NCBI GenBank assembly: GCA_002706985.1
Contig: PAKP01000087.1
Span: forward strand, 1 to 64,000
Length of the DNA: 64,000 bases
Origin: Sneathiella sp.
Lineage (GTDB): Bacteria > Pseudomonadota > Alphaproteobacteria > Sneathiellales > Sneathiellaceae
Direction: 5' to 3'
The position numbers and the translations under genes are program-made. How positions within the stretch are numbered: the stretch's first letter is position 1; each line of letters opens with the position of its first letter. The notes under the pieces were generated by a model. The model searched no databases, was not told the DNA's origin, and saw only the letters and a program-made list of their open reading frames with translations. Of the stretch, positions 53,273 through 62,264 are shown piece after piece.

Positions 53273-55213
53273 TTACCAGCCGCCTCCACCGCCTCCGCCG
53301 CCGCCGCCGCCAGACGAGCCACCGCCAGAAGAGCCGCTTGAGCTTCCCGGTGCGGTCGATGCTGAGGAGATGGCATTCGTAAAACTGCTTCCCAGCGACG
53401 ACGAAAAACCGGAAAGGTTGGCCGCGTTGAAGTGACGGCCATGATACCAGCTTGGCCGATAACCTTGCGATTGCCACGGCCCCTCTCCGGTCTCGGAAAA
53501 GGCATCTGCGAATTGTTCGGACCAGGCATTTTCTACATCCAGCGCAATTGCGAACGGCAGGTAGCGTTCAAAAAGTTCCGGCGTGCGGTCGGGCGGATTG
53601 AAGAAATTCATTCTATCCTTCTCCGTTACGCTCAAGAAATCCGCAAATCCGGCAAACCGATCCATCATTTTGCGCCCCAGAAGCGTCGGTGCCTTTAAAA
53701 GGTGATAGAAAACCACATTCACAATCTGGATCAGAAGAAAAATAATCGCCGCAACCGGCGAGGCCATTTCAACAAAGAAAAACAACCCTGCAAACTCCCC
53801 GCCGATGAAAGGGATTGCCATGACGGTTATCAAAACGGCGCTTGCTCCGGAAACTGCATCGCCACCAAGGAAAGATTGCCAGGCGCGCAATCCCTTGCGC
53901 AGGAGAAAATAGACCCCGACCGTCCAGCCTGAAAGCCAAAGGGAAATAAAGGCAGTAGGTATCGGCTCCCGCGCCCAAATGATCATCAGGATAATGATGA
54001 TGAGCGACAAGCCCGCGCCTGAGAAAAAATACATCCTGTTGTTGTTGAAATAGTTTTTCTCAAATTCGGTCCGCAACCATTCTTTCAGACCATCACGGGC
54101 TCTTCCGAAATGCCGATGATTTTTCTTTTTCAACTCGATCTCATCCCGAAGTCCGGAAAAAAGACCACGCGCAACGGCACTTTCTCCCATGGAAAGCGGT
54201 GCATTATCACCAGTTTTGACAAGCCGGTACTTACCTGAACTGTCTTCTGAAATAGTCAGAAAGCCCTTCACCGCCATATTGACAATCGCTGCCGTGAAGA
54301 CCTTGTCATCAAACCCCATTTTGCGGATATAACGCATGGCGGCCGGGGAGTAGTCGGCCGGTGGCTCAAAGAAGGGAATGATTGTCCCGGCCGCAGGATC
54401 ACGCCCGACACGCCACCAGAGGGCAGAATAATAAATCACCAAAATCAGCAATCCTACTAATCCGACAATCAGTATCCGGTTATCTGCAAGAAGATATCCC
54501 AGCCTCTCGCTCTCTGTCGGCCTGGCAACATACCCAACCGGCCAGGAAACCGCGATTGTAAGCCCTTCTTTTGCTCGGAGAGGCTGAGTTGTATAAAAAC
54601 CGATCCCATCCGCATAATCGCGTGTCTCAAAGGCACGGCCTGCTTCACCCTCATACCCTGTATATGCCGCATAATTAAGAATGGGCGCATCGTTCGGCAG
54701 ATGGACACGGGCGCTCGCACTCTCAATCTCGAACGCCCAGCCGTTCCCCGTCACATTCCAGTATAACTCGTCAAATTCATCAAAAAATCCGATCTGTCGG
54801 GTCGTGTTATAGGTAATGGTATAGCGATGCTCTCCCTTGTCGATAAATGTGTCCTTGCTGCCAATATAGACTCGCAAGCCATTTGAAAGCCGCTCGGGAT
54901 GGAACGGTTCCGGTTGTCCGTTGCGCGTGACTTCTTCAACCGAAAAGCCAACCCGATATTGATTTCCGGCCTTGTCTTTGTAATCGGTCGGGAAGTCGCG
55001 ATAAATTCCGCGTCTGATTTCAAGCCCTTCACTGATCACCGTGATCGTCTCTTTAACGGTAAGGGAGGCGTCGGCATGGACCCAGAGATCACTCTCGAAG
55101 TTTTTGATGACTTCCCGTGCTCGCAGGTTTTCCGGGGCAACAATGCAAAGCAGAAAGGCCAGCCCCAGAACAGCCAGGGTGCGGCAGGTTAGAATGAAGG
55201 TCGAATATTGCAT
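53273..55213 (-). CDS. DUF2207 membrane protein (YciQ family) with poly-glycine C-terminus
   Basis: A 646-residue protein with a signal/anchor at the N-terminus, a beta-rich extracytoplasmic DUF2207 domain (ESDLWVHADASLTVKETITV, IRRGIYRDFPTDYKDKAGNQ), a helix at about 245-265, a cytoplasmic segment, and three or more further helices at about 395-500. The C-terminus ends in a Ser/Gly tract with eleven consecutive glycines and a terminal tryptophan, a feature also seen in relatives and TPM proteins. DUF2207 genes are regularly paired with lemA, as here (20-base gap). Function unknown, envelope-related. Confidence 0.9.
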   Translation of the reverse strand: MQYSTFILTCRTLAVLGLAFLLCIVAPENLRAREVIKNFESDLWVHADASLTVKETITVISEGLEIRRGIYRDFPTDYKDKAGNQYRVGFSVEEVTRNGQPEPFHPERLSNGLRVYIGSKDTFIDKGEHRYTITYNTTRQIGFFDEFDELYWNVTGNGWAFEIESASARVHLPNDAPILNYAAYTGYEGEAGRAFETRDYADGIGFYTTQPLRAKEGLTIAVSWPVGYVARPTESERLGYLLADNRILIVGLVGLLILVIYYSALWWRVGRDPAAGTIIPFFEPPADYSPAAMRYIRKMGFDDKVFTAAIVNMAVKGFLTISEDSSGKYRLVKTGDNAPLSMGESAVARGLFSGLRDEIELKKKNHRHFGRARDGLKEWLRTEFEKNYFNNNRMYFFSGAGLSLIIIILMIIWAREPIPTAFISLWLSGWTVGVYFLLRKGLRAWQSFLGGDAVSGASAVLITVMAIPFIGGEFAGLFFFVEMASPVAAIIFLLIQIVNVVFYHLLKAPTLLGRKMMDRFAGFADFLSVTEKDRMNFFNPPDRTPELFERYLPFAIALDVENAWSEQFADAFSETGEGPWQSQGYRPSWYHGRHFNAANLSGFSSSLGSSFTNAISSASTAPGSSSGSSGGGSSGGGGGGGGGGGW

Positions 55214-55233
55214 CAAAACCAATCTTCTCCCTG

Positions 55234-55800
55234 TCAGTCAAACTTCACATCGACCGGCCTGCGTGCAGCTTCTTCATCTTCAGCCAGTTCGAAAAACTCC
55301 GCTTTGATGAAATTAAACGTACCGGCGACAAGATTGCTCGGAAATTGATCGACCTTGATATTATTATCGCGAACAACGCCGTTATAGTAGCGCCGTGCCG
55401 CCTGTATCTTGTCCTCAACATCGGACAATTGAAGCTGCAGGTTCAGGAAGTTTTCATTCGCCTTGAGTTCAGGATAATTTTCAGCAAGCGCAAACAATGA
55501 TTTAAGCGCGCCGGTCAGTATATTTTCGGATTCAGCCTGCTCGGCAGGAGAGCCATGGTTTGCCATTGCCTCGCTCCGTGCGCGGGTGACTTCTTCAAAA
55601 GTACCGGATTCATGCTTGGCATAACCCTTGACGGTTTCCACCAGATTGGGAATGAGATTATACCGAAGCTTCATCTGAACCTCGATCCCGCTCCAGGCTT
55701 CCTTGATCCGTTCCCGAAGACTGACGAAACCGTTATAGGCCACGATCACATAGATGATGACGATGACAATCAGGCCGGTGACAATCAATGTCGAAATCAT
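55234..55800 (-). CDS. lemA: LemA family protein
   Basis: A 188-residue protein with one N-terminal helix (MISTLIVTGLIVIVIIYVIV) and the LemA coiled-coil body: YNGFVSLRERIKEAWSGIEV, KLRYNLIPNLVETVKGYAKH, ENYPELKANENFLNLQLQLS, RYYNGVVRDNNIKVDQFPSN. The helix leaves the body on one membrane face. GGAGTAAGGG precedes the start. It is first of a lemA-DUF2207 pair. Confidence 0.95.
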   Translation of the reverse strand: MISTLIVTGLIVIVIIYVIVAYNGFVSLRERIKEAWSGIEVQMKLRYNLIPNLVETVKGYAKHESGTFEEVTRARSEAMANHGSPAEQAESENILTGALKSLFALAENYPELKANENFLNLQLQLSDVEDKIQAARRYYNGVVRDNNIKVDQFPSNLVAGTFNFIKAEFFELAEDEEAARRPVDVKFD

Positions 55801-55878
55801 ATCCCTTACTCCTTGATCGCGCGCGCCATCGTGAAAATCTAGCGCGCGGCCACAAGTTTACGGGCAAACTCCTTAAGA

Positions 55879-57042
55879 TTAAATATAGATATCGTTGAGG
55901 TTGTAGTTTTTAAGAATTTTCTCCCGATTTTCCTCATTCCAGCGATTTTCCATCTCCTCCCCGGCCAGCGGCTGATAGCAATATCTTGGCTCATCGGGGA
56001 AGCGTTGCTGACGCGCATCGATGCCAAGTGCGATAATACGGCTGCGCGCGTGAATGCGCGCGGCATCATAGGTTTCCTCACGATCATCAAGCTGGCTGGT
56101 GGAAACATTGAGAACCCGCTTGCGCGGAAAAAATCCGGCGTTAATCGTGACGCGTCGATCCGGGGAAGAATTCGCAAAGGATCCATGCACCAGCTGCCGG
56201 TTGACTGCAAACACATCTCCCCCCTTGCACACCAGCGGGACAGCATCCTTAAATCGATCCGATCCGCTCTCCTCCACCAGCTTTCGGATATCGACTTTGC
56301 CCGCCCGATGGCTTCCGGGTAGCAGCCATACGCAATTGGCCGGCGTACTTGGATAGAGCTGGGTCATGAAATTGAAGCCATGGGCATTTTCATCCCAGTC
56401 CGATGCGTTCCAGTGCGTCGTGCCATCCTGATGCCAGGCGACGGAGGGACCAAGGCCCGGCTCCTTGATAAATGTCACCTCGTTATAGGGGACAAAATCC
56501 GGCCCATTTATGGCTTCTGCAACAGCCAGCAACCCCGGATGACCATAGAGGCGCAGGCATGAATCCATCAAATGCAAGTTGCCGTGTAACAACTCAATCG
56601 TCCAACTCGGCGCGTCCATCGATGGCGTCGGGTTTGACATTTTAACAGGATGGCGCCCCTTGTTCTTGGTCGTTCCACCAAGCGGATCACTCAATGGCTT
56701 GGCAAATCGATAAGGGTATCTAACATATTCCGGACCAAGAGCGGGCTGTCCCTCTGCATCGACCTCGGATTCCGGCGCAACCGGTGCCCGTTTCAAAACA
56801 GTCTCGACATCGGCGCGAAGCTCAGCCAATTCTTCATCACCAACAACGTTCTCAAACACATAAAATCCATGTTCTCGATAGGCGTCCAGGATCTCGTGAT
56901 GCAATTTACCGTCCGCATCAAAACGGATAGGTCCACGGTTTCCAAGAGCGTAAGCCCGCGCCTCACCCTCTTTTATATAGTCCGCCATTGTTTTGGCGTG
57001 GTCCTCGGCGGACATCTGGTTCATTGTGTCTGATTCAGCCAT
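55879..57042 (-). CDS. Phytanoyl-CoA dioxygenase (PhyH) family protein
   Basis: A 387-residue Fe(II)/2-oxoglutarate oxygenase. The metal His and Asp are in SVAWHQDGTTHWNASDWDEN, the distal His in QLVHGSFANSSPDRRVTINA with the 2-oxoglutarate-binding arginine; YREHGFYVFENVVGDEEL is the family N-terminus. It hydroxylates an aliphatic or ring carbon. I use ATG 57042 with GAGAAA; the longer frame starts at a non-ATG. It follows the FAD monooxygenase and cupin genes on the same strand, suggesting one oxidation pathway. Confidence 0.92.
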   Translation of the reverse strand: MAESDTMNQMSAEDHAKTMADYIKEGEARAYALGNRGPIRFDADGKLHHEILDAYREHGFYVFENVVGDEELAELRADVETVLKRAPVAPESEVDAEGQPALGPEYVRYPYRFAKPLSDPLGGTTKNKGRHPVKMSNPTPSMDAPSWTIELLHGNLHLMDSCLRLYGHPGLLAVAEAINGPDFVPYNEVTFIKEPGLGPSVAWHQDGTTHWNASDWDENAHGFNFMTQLYPSTPANCVWLLPGSHRAGKVDIRKLVEESGSDRFKDAVPLVCKGGDVFAVNRQLVHGSFANSSPDRRVTINAGFFPRKRVLNVSTSQLDDREETYDAARIHARSRIIALGIDARQQRFPDEPRYCYQPLAGEEMENRWNEENREKILKNYNLNDIYI

Positions 57043-57110
57043 TCTTTTTCTCGTTATTGTTTGAACTAAGCAAAGGTAAACCTGCAAGCCTGTTCATATT
57101 ATTTATTTTT

Positions 57111-58328
57111 CTACCAGGCAAGCGACCGCCACTCCTCATCCGTCCCCATCACGGCCTTCTCCGCATCATAGGAATATAGCCAGCGCTGCCCTGCCGGGAA
57201 TCCATCCTGATCCTCCTGTTGATGCTTTGCAAAACGAGCATTCCGCCGGGCAATTTCATCTGGGTCACTCATATGAAATAGATGCTCCGCCGCACGGGAT
57301 TGCTGCAGAACACGGTTCGCACGAGCTAGCCGAAGCTCTTCATATTTTTTAAGGGCAGTAGGAATATCATCTTCCATCATTTCCAGGCAACGGCCCAGCA
57401 CCCAAGCATCCTCAATGCTTTGGCCCGCCCCTTGTGCATGATACGGCATCATAGCATGAGCTGCATCCCCCATCAGCACAACCCGATCGGTTACCCACCG
57501 GTCCAGCGGGTCGCGGTCAATCATGTTCGTCATAAACAGACTTTCGGTTCCCGCGATCAGCTCCCTTATCTGGTCGTTCCAGCCCTCATATTCTTTCAGG
57601 GCGGCATCACGGGACCCTGTCTGGGACCATGACTCCTTAGCATTATCATTATAGGGCCCGATGCCGACCCAGTTAAATAAATCACCCCCCCGGACATAAT
57701 ATAATACCGCAGAGCGATGTGGACCCATCCAGACATAGGAGTTCTGCTCAAAACCCAGGTCCTGCGCAATTTTCACCGGCACAAGCCCCCGCCAAGCGAC
57801 GCAGCCGGATGGTCGGGGCTTCTCCGGCGCGAAAAATGTCTCGCGCACCATGGAATGCAGGCCATCTGATCCGATCAGGACATCCCCCTTCTCGACTGTT
57901 CCGTCACCAAGACGTACCTCGACACCGTTTTCATGTTCGGCAACATCAACGACCTTGCTATTGAGACGGATATTTTCAGGATCCATCGCCTTGACCAATA
58001 TGTCCAGTAGATCCGCGCGATGAACATGGTAGTAGGGCGCCCCGAAAAATTCTTCGACTTTTGGCATCAGAGGAGTCTTCAGGTAAACTTCCCCGCTCTT
58101 GTAGTCCTTAAAAAGATGAGCCTGCGGCGGAACCCCTATTTTCGATAATTCGTCTTTCAAACCGAGATACTCAAGAACGCGGATACTGTTGGGACTTTGT
58201 TGCAAGCCGGCCCCAATCTCGGAAAGCTCGGATGCCTGTTCCAGAACGATGTGAGAAATCCCGGCCCGTTGCAAGGTCAGTGAAAGAGCCGCTCCTGCAA
58301 TACCGCAACCTATGAGTATGACACGCAT
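57111..58328 (-). CDS. FAD-dependent monooxygenase (salicylate/6-hydroxynicotinate hydroxylase-like)
   Basis: A 405-residue group A flavoprotein hydroxylase: MRVILIGCGIAGAALSLTLQ (GxGxxG), the DG motif VLIGSDGLHSMVRETFF and the GD motif VVLMGDAAHAMMPYHAQGAG. NADH-dependent members hydroxylate salicylate, 6-hydroxynicotinate or related aromatic acids. GGGAGGAA is its ribosome site. The cupin gene lies 95 bases upstream and the PhyH gene 68 bases downstream. Confidence 0.93.
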   Translation of the reverse strand: MRVILIGCGIAGAALSLTLQRAGISHIVLEQASELSEIGAGLQQSPNSIRVLEYLGLKDELSKIGVPPQAHLFKDYKSGEVYLKTPLMPKVEEFFGAPYYHVHRADLLDILVKAMDPENIRLNSKVVDVAEHENGVEVRLGDGTVEKGDVLIGSDGLHSMVRETFFAPEKPRPSGCVAWRGLVPVKIAQDLGFEQNSYVWMGPHRSAVLYYVRGGDLFNWVGIGPYNDNAKESWSQTGSRDAALKEYEGWNDQIRELIAGTESLFMTNMIDRDPLDRWVTDRVVLMGDAAHAMMPYHAQGAGQSIEDAWVLGRCLEMMEDDIPTALKKYEELRLARANRVLQQSRAAEHLFHMSDPDEIARRNARFAKHQQEDQDGFPAGQRWLYSYDAEKAVMGTDEEWRSLAW

Positions 58329-58423
58329 GTTTTCCTCCCTCCGGATTTTTTCTCCGTGTTATTCTGGAACGCGCTATGTTTTAGCCTTGCAGAGTTGGCG
58401 ACAAACAACAAGAAAAAAGCAAC

Positions 58424-58951
58424 TCAGCGGACATCCGCATCTATAAGGATGGCACAAAGAAGCGCTGGTTCCGTGCCTTTGTTGACCCATGCGTGATTGG
58501 TGCCACGCTGAACAACAACATCATAGGGCTTTAGGTCTCTCTCATCCTCGTCCAGCAGGAGCGTCACATTACCGGAGAGAAGGATGATATGATCAATCGT
58601 TTCCGTTTTATGCATCGCCGGATGACGACTTGTATCCGGTTGCTCATGCTCCGCGCCCATTGCAGCAAACCGTGCCTTTACAATTTTTGCAAATTCCGCT
58701 TCGCTGATCGATGGATCGACGGGCGGGACAAGAAACCATCTAAATTTATGGCCGCCCTGCTCGGGGGATAATGTCACGGGCATCGCACCTCGGTCTTCGC
58801 TGCTGAGGCTGTCGACATCGGAGCCGACTGAATTCCATATATCCCTGAGATTGCCTATTTGCCCGCCCGGTGGCCCATCCAGGGTAACAATCGAGCGGCC
58901 TTTGTCATTATGTCCGGTGATAATCCGCCGGAGTTCAAATCCGAAATCCAT
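58424..58951 (-). CDS. Cupin-domain protein
   Basis: A 175-residue protein with an unusual N-terminal half (ELRRIITGHNDKGRSIVTLD, HKFRWFLVPPVDPSISEAEF) and a C-terminal cupin barrel (HKTETIDHIILLSGNVTLLL, LKPYDVVVQRGTNHAWVN) whose metal ligands His/Glu/His are visible. Such proteins flank aromatic hydroxylases and may isomerise, hydrolyse or sense the ring product. GGGAGGCGGGAG is a strong start. It heads the cupin/FAD-monooxygenase/PhyH set. Confidence 0.88.
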   Translation of the reverse strand: MDFGFELRRIITGHNDKGRSIVTLDGPPGGQIGNLRDIWNSVGSDVDSLSSEDRGAMPVTLSPEQGGHKFRWFLVPPVDPSISEAEFAKIVKARFAAMGAEHEQPDTSRHPAMHKTETIDHIILLSGNVTLLLDEDERDLKPYDVVVQRGTNHAWVNKGTEPALLCAILIDADVR

Positions 58952-59066
58952 CTCCCGCCTCCCTTTGCGCTTTTATTTCTTATTGCCGGCTGCTGCCGGG
59001 AATTCACGTCCGGAATTTCTAACCCGATAGAGCTTTACACAACATTGGGGGGCCGGCAAATAAAAA

Positions 59067-59096
59067 GGCCGCAAACCCGGTAGTGGGTTTACGGCC
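59067..59096 (-). terminator. Rho-independent terminator of the fasciclin gene
   Basis: A 12-bp stem with one mismatch (ggccgtaaaccc/gggtttgcggcc on the minus strand), a 6-base loop and a following TTTTTATTT run, 45 bases past the fasciclin stop. This is the most typical intrinsic terminator in the window. Confidence 0.9.
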
Positions 59097-59140
59097 CCGG
59101 AGCGACCATCCGCAGTGACGGCGACGGACGGTCTATCCGG

Positions 59141-59701
59141 TTAGGAAGCAGGAAGCAGAACTTTATCGATGACGTGGATAACGCCGTTTGACTGCTCGAC
59201 ATCTGCGATCGTGACATTCGCAATGTTACCTTGCCCATCCTTCAGCATGATGGTGTCGCCCTTGTACATAGCGGTATAAACACAGCCACCGACCGTCTTG
59301 ACAGGATGGGCTCCGCTATCATCATCAACCATGCCTTTGATGGGCTCAGAAAGAGCTTTCGCAGCTACTACACGGCAGGTAAGGATTTTCGTTAGCATTT
59401 CCTTGTTTTCCGGCTTCAGCAGGGTTTCAACCGTGCCTTCAGGCAGCGCAGAAAATGCGGCATCCGTCGGCGCAAAGACGGTGAAGGGGCCTTCTCCCTG
59501 AAGGGTCTCGACAAGACCGGCAGCCTTGACGGCGGCAACCAATGTTTCATGATCCTTGGAGTTGGAGGCATTCTCAACGATGTTCTTGCTTTCATACATC
59601 GGCGCGCCGCCAACCATCGGATTATCAGCGGACGCAGCACATCCGGCAACTGCAACAGGCAGAGCAAGCGTTGCTGCGAGTAGCGTATTCTTGAGTCTCA
59701 T
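59141..59701 (-). CDS. Fasciclin-domain lipoprotein
   Basis: A 186-residue protein with a lipoprotein signal (MRLKNTLLAATLALPVAVAG then Cys) and one FAS1 domain: KDHETLVAAVKAAGLVETLQ, GPFTVFAPTDAAFSALPEGT and the late SNGVIHVIDKVLLP. FAS1 domains mediate adhesion or binding at the cell surface. It lies 96 bases below the anti-sigma gene with its own terminator. The sigma/anti-sigma/FAS1 order resembles mycobacterial sigK-rskA and mpt70/mpt83. Confidence 0.95.
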   Translation of the reverse strand: MRLKNTLLAATLALPVAVAGCAASADNPMVGGAPMYESKNIVENASNSKDHETLVAAVKAAGLVETLQGEGPFTVFAPTDAAFSALPEGTVETLLKPENKEMLTKILTCRVVAAKALSEPIKGMVDDDSGAHPVKTVGGCVYTAMYKGDTIMLKDGQGNIANVTIADVEQSNGVIHVIDKVLLPAS

Positions 59702-59797
59702 TCCTATTCTCCTTGTTAAGCACCTAACCCCTCAATGGGTCGGTTACAGGGAGTAACGAGCGGACTTCAAAAATAGTTTCAGTCGCCGAAGAATTTT

Positions 59798-60520
59798 TTA
59801 AATTTCTGTTGCCTTGCCCGTTGCTAAGACGGGCCCGGTCGGCTGACCAGCAGGAGACCCTCCCGCCGGCTCATCGCTGATGGCAATGATTGCGTTCGGG
59901 AATTTATCACGCAGATCTTCGGGCACAGTGACCTCACCTCGGCTCGCTGTCGGTACCAGACCAAGCGATACAGGATCATTCCCGCCCTCAATGAGCCAAA
60001 GTTCGAAGGATCGTCCGGACGCCGGTTCGCCTTCTACCCGATTGACCTTCATGATACCGCTTCGCGCATCATAGAGAGTAACCAATTCCACATCCCCGTT
60101 TTCACCGGAAAGTTCGGCAACAAACACGGGAGGAGCAATCGCCTCTGGCCCTTCCGGACCAGAAATGATACCGCTGTAAAGTCCGGCAACGATGACCAGC
60201 GCCGCAAGGGAGATGGCGCTCAGGCCGCGCCAGAACCCAACATTTCCCCACCAGCCGGAGGCGCGCGCCAAATCGCTCCCAGTCGTTCCAAAAACTTCCG
60301 CCTCAAGCTCCGACAAAACCCTTGCAGGCGGAGTCACAGGTTCAAACTCTTCTTCAAGGTCCGCGAAATGTCCTTCCCAAAACTGAACACGTGACTGCAG
60401 CGACGACTCGGAAGAAAGGCGCGCCGCAAAGGCTTCCCTCTCAGCGTGAGGCAGGACTCCCAGCACATACTCTGCGGCGAGTATGTCATCCGGATCCTTT
60501 ATGTCGTCCTCAGTTGTCAT
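59798..60520 (-). CDS. Anti-sigma factor, RskA (anti-SigK) family
   Basis: A 240-residue membrane-bound anti-sigma factor. The N-terminal sigma-binding part (ILAAEYVLGVLPHAEREAFA) is cytoplasmic, one helix at about 98-118 (LSAISLAALVIVAGLYSGII) crosses the membrane, and the C-terminal RskA domain (FELWLIEGGNDPVSLGLVPT) is periplasmic. It holds the ECF sigma factor until a signal, often redox, triggers proteolysis. The ATG at 60520 overlaps the sigma stop (ATGA), better than the GTG at 60532. Confidence 0.93.
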   Translation of the reverse strand: MTTEDDIKDPDDILAAEYVLGVLPHAEREAFAARLSSESSLQSRVQFWEGHFADLEEEFEPVTPPARVLSELEAEVFGTTGSDLARASGWWGNVGFWRGLSAISLAALVIVAGLYSGIISGPEGPEAIAPPVFVAELSGENGDVELVTLYDARSGIMKVNRVEGEPASGRSFELWLIEGGNDPVSLGLVPTASRGEVTVPEDLRDKFPNAIIAISDEPAGGSPAGQPTGPVLATGKATEI

Positions 60521-61062
60521 CTTTCGAGACACTCTTTCAGTTTCAAAAGGCCGCGGCGCAGCCAGGTTCGTACTGTATTCAGCGGAATTTCCTGTTGTTC
60601 CGCCAGTTCCTGATAACTATAGCCTTCCAGATAGGCACCGCGTATCGCGACTGCCCTCGCTTCCGGTAATTCATCCAGACAGCGCTCTATCCCTCGCCGA
60701 TCGGAAGACAAGATTGCCTCTTTCTCGGGGTTCGCAGTTTCATCAGACAAATCAACCATTTCATCGATATCAACCGCGTCCGGCTTGCTCGCCCTGATCC
60801 TGTCAATCGCATGATTTCGCGCAATCGCAATCAGCCATGACATCGGACTGAAATCACTCGGTGCAAATTTGGAAGCATCTCGCCATATCTTGACATAGAC
60901 TTCCTGCAAGGCGTCTTCCGCTTCCGCCCGATTATTTAAGATACGAAGGCAGACTCCGAAAAGTTTCGGACTTGTAGCGGAATAAAGATCGGTAAAGGCT
61001 TCCCGGTTTCCGAGCGCAACACGGCCAATTAATCTTGAGATATCATCTGCGGTCAAAAGCAC
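60517..61062 (-). CDS. ECF sigma factor, SigK-like
   Basis: A 181-residue sigma-70 family protein with region 2 (YSATSPKLFGVCLRILNNRA, EAEDALQEVYVKIWRDASKF, SPMSWLIAIARNHAIDRIRA) and region 4 (RGAYLEGYSYQELAEQQEIP, LNTVRTWLRRGLLKLKECLE). It starts at GTG 61062 behind a modest GGGACA. With the co-translated RskA-type anti-sigma factor it forms a switch; its targets probably include its own gene and the fasciclin gene. Confidence 0.94.
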   Translation of the reverse strand: MLLTADDISRLIGRVALGNREAFTDLYSATSPKLFGVCLRILNNRAEAEDALQEVYVKIWRDASKFAPSDFSPMSWLIAIARNHAIDRIRASKPDAVDIDEMVDLSDETANPEKEAILSSDRRGIERCLDELPEARAVAIRGAYLEGYSYQELAEQQEIPLNTVRTWLRRGLLKLKECLER

Positions 61063-61281
61063 TCACTGTCCCTAAGCTCTTTACTTCTCATGGGTTAATG
61101 CTAGGGAACGTAGGGTGGATTGTCACCCGTTTTTAACAGCCAAGGGGCCTCGCAACCTGATGTCAAAGCGAGAATGTCGTTATTGCATTTGCATTTTTCG
61201 GGTTTTTATTCACCCTAAAAAATATGTCTGTAAAATGAGAACTCATAGCATGCATACCGCATATCCAAAAAGGTGGATAGA

Positions 61282-62208
61282 ATGACAGAAAAAGAAATCA
61301 GCACTCATGATGCGGAAGACGACATTCGCAACGAGACCATCAAGATCTATGTAAATGGAAAAATTGTTCCGCGCGCTGAAGCCACCATTTCCGTGTATGA
61401 CTCAGGTTTCATGCTGGGGGATGGTATGTGGGAAGGAATGCGGCTTTACAACGGGAAGTGGGCGTTTTTCGATGAGCATATGGACCGGCTTTTCGATAGC
61501 TGCAAGGCCATCTCTCTGGATATCGGCATAGATCGGGCGGGCGTGCTGAAGGCCCTCACACAAACCGCCGAAGCAAATGGTATGACACACGATGTGCACT
61601 GCCGGCTTATGATTACACGGGGTGTCAAGTCCAAACCATTTCAGCATCCAGCCTTGTCAAAATCCGGTCCGACAATCGTCATTATCATGGAACATTCAAA
61701 AGTGGCCGCGCATCTTCAATCCAAAGGAATTTCGTTGGCAACGGTGCCACAGGTGCGAGGTCTACCGACGTCGCAAGACGCCAAGTACAATTCACATTCC
61801 AAGCTCAACTGCGTCATCGCCTGTCTTCAGGCGGAACAGGCTGGCGCCGATGAGGGCCTGATGCTTGATCCGCATGGGTTTGTCAATACGACGAATGCTT
61901 GCAACTTCTTCATCGTACGCAAAGGAGAAGTCTGGACCTCTACCGGGGATTATTGCATGAACGGCGTCACCCGGCAGAAAGTAATTGATCTTTGCAAGAC
62001 GAATGGCATTCCCGTATTTGAGAAGAACTATTCTCTATATGAAGCCTATGGAGCGGACGAAGCTTTCCTGACCGGCACATTCGGCGCCCAGACTCCGGTT
62101 TCTCAAATCGACGGGAAAAAGATCGGGGAGCAGGACGGCATCGGGCCCGTTACCGCCCGCCTTCAAGGCCTTTATCGGGAACTTATCGCGCAGAATACGC
62201 AAAGCTGA
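61282..62208 (+). CDS. Fold-type IV PLP aminotransferase (branched-chain/D-amino acid type)
   Basis: A 308-residue class IV aminotransferase: ISVYDSGFMLGDGMWEGMRL, FFDEHMDRLFDSCKAISLDI, the Schiff-base lysine in QDAKYNSHSKLN (Lys168 from ATG 61282) and GVTRQKVIDLCKTNGIPVFE. The usual EGS/T-x-x-N-x-F loop, whose Glu contacts the PLP ring nitrogen, reads VNTTNACNFF, with Thr203 in the Glu place. It transfers an amino group between an amino acid and a 2-oxo acid. The ATG at 61282 has a GGTGG site; a GTG lies three codons upstream. Divergent from the sigma operon. Confidence 0.88.
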   Translation: MTEKEISTHDAEDDIRNETIKIYVNGKIVPRAEATISVYDSGFMLGDGMWEGMRLYNGKWAFFDEHMDRLFDSCKAISLDIGIDRAGVLKALTQTAEANGMTHDVHCRLMITRGVKSKPFQHPALSKSGPTIVIIMEHSKVAAHLQSKGISLATVPQVRGLPTSQDAKYNSHSKLNCVIACLQAEQAGADEGLMLDPHGFVNTTNACNFFIVRKGEVWTSTGDYCMNGVTRQKVIDLCKTNGIPVFEKNYSLYEAYGADEAFLTGTFGAQTPVSQIDGKKIGEQDGIGPVTARLQGLYRELIAQNTQS

Positions 62209-62249
62209 TCCGGGCACAAAAAACCCGGATCGAAAGCCGGGTAATTTGT
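62207..62249 (+). terminator. Terminator after the aminotransferase, with alternative stems
   Basis: Stem gatccggg/cccggatc (62207-62214, 62224-62231) competes with acccgg/ccgggt (62223-62228, 62237-62242), and the latter is followed by AATTTGTTTTTTC. The second form is a standard intrinsic terminator reading rightward. Confidence 0.75.
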
Positions 62250-62264
62250 TTTTTCAGGTTCTGG

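Noticed and set aside
53273-53330. Poly-glycine codon run as a sequencing or slippage artefact
   Set aside because: A glycine-rich tail ending in Trp is normal for DUF2207 and TPM-type proteins and the frame stays open to a proper stop.
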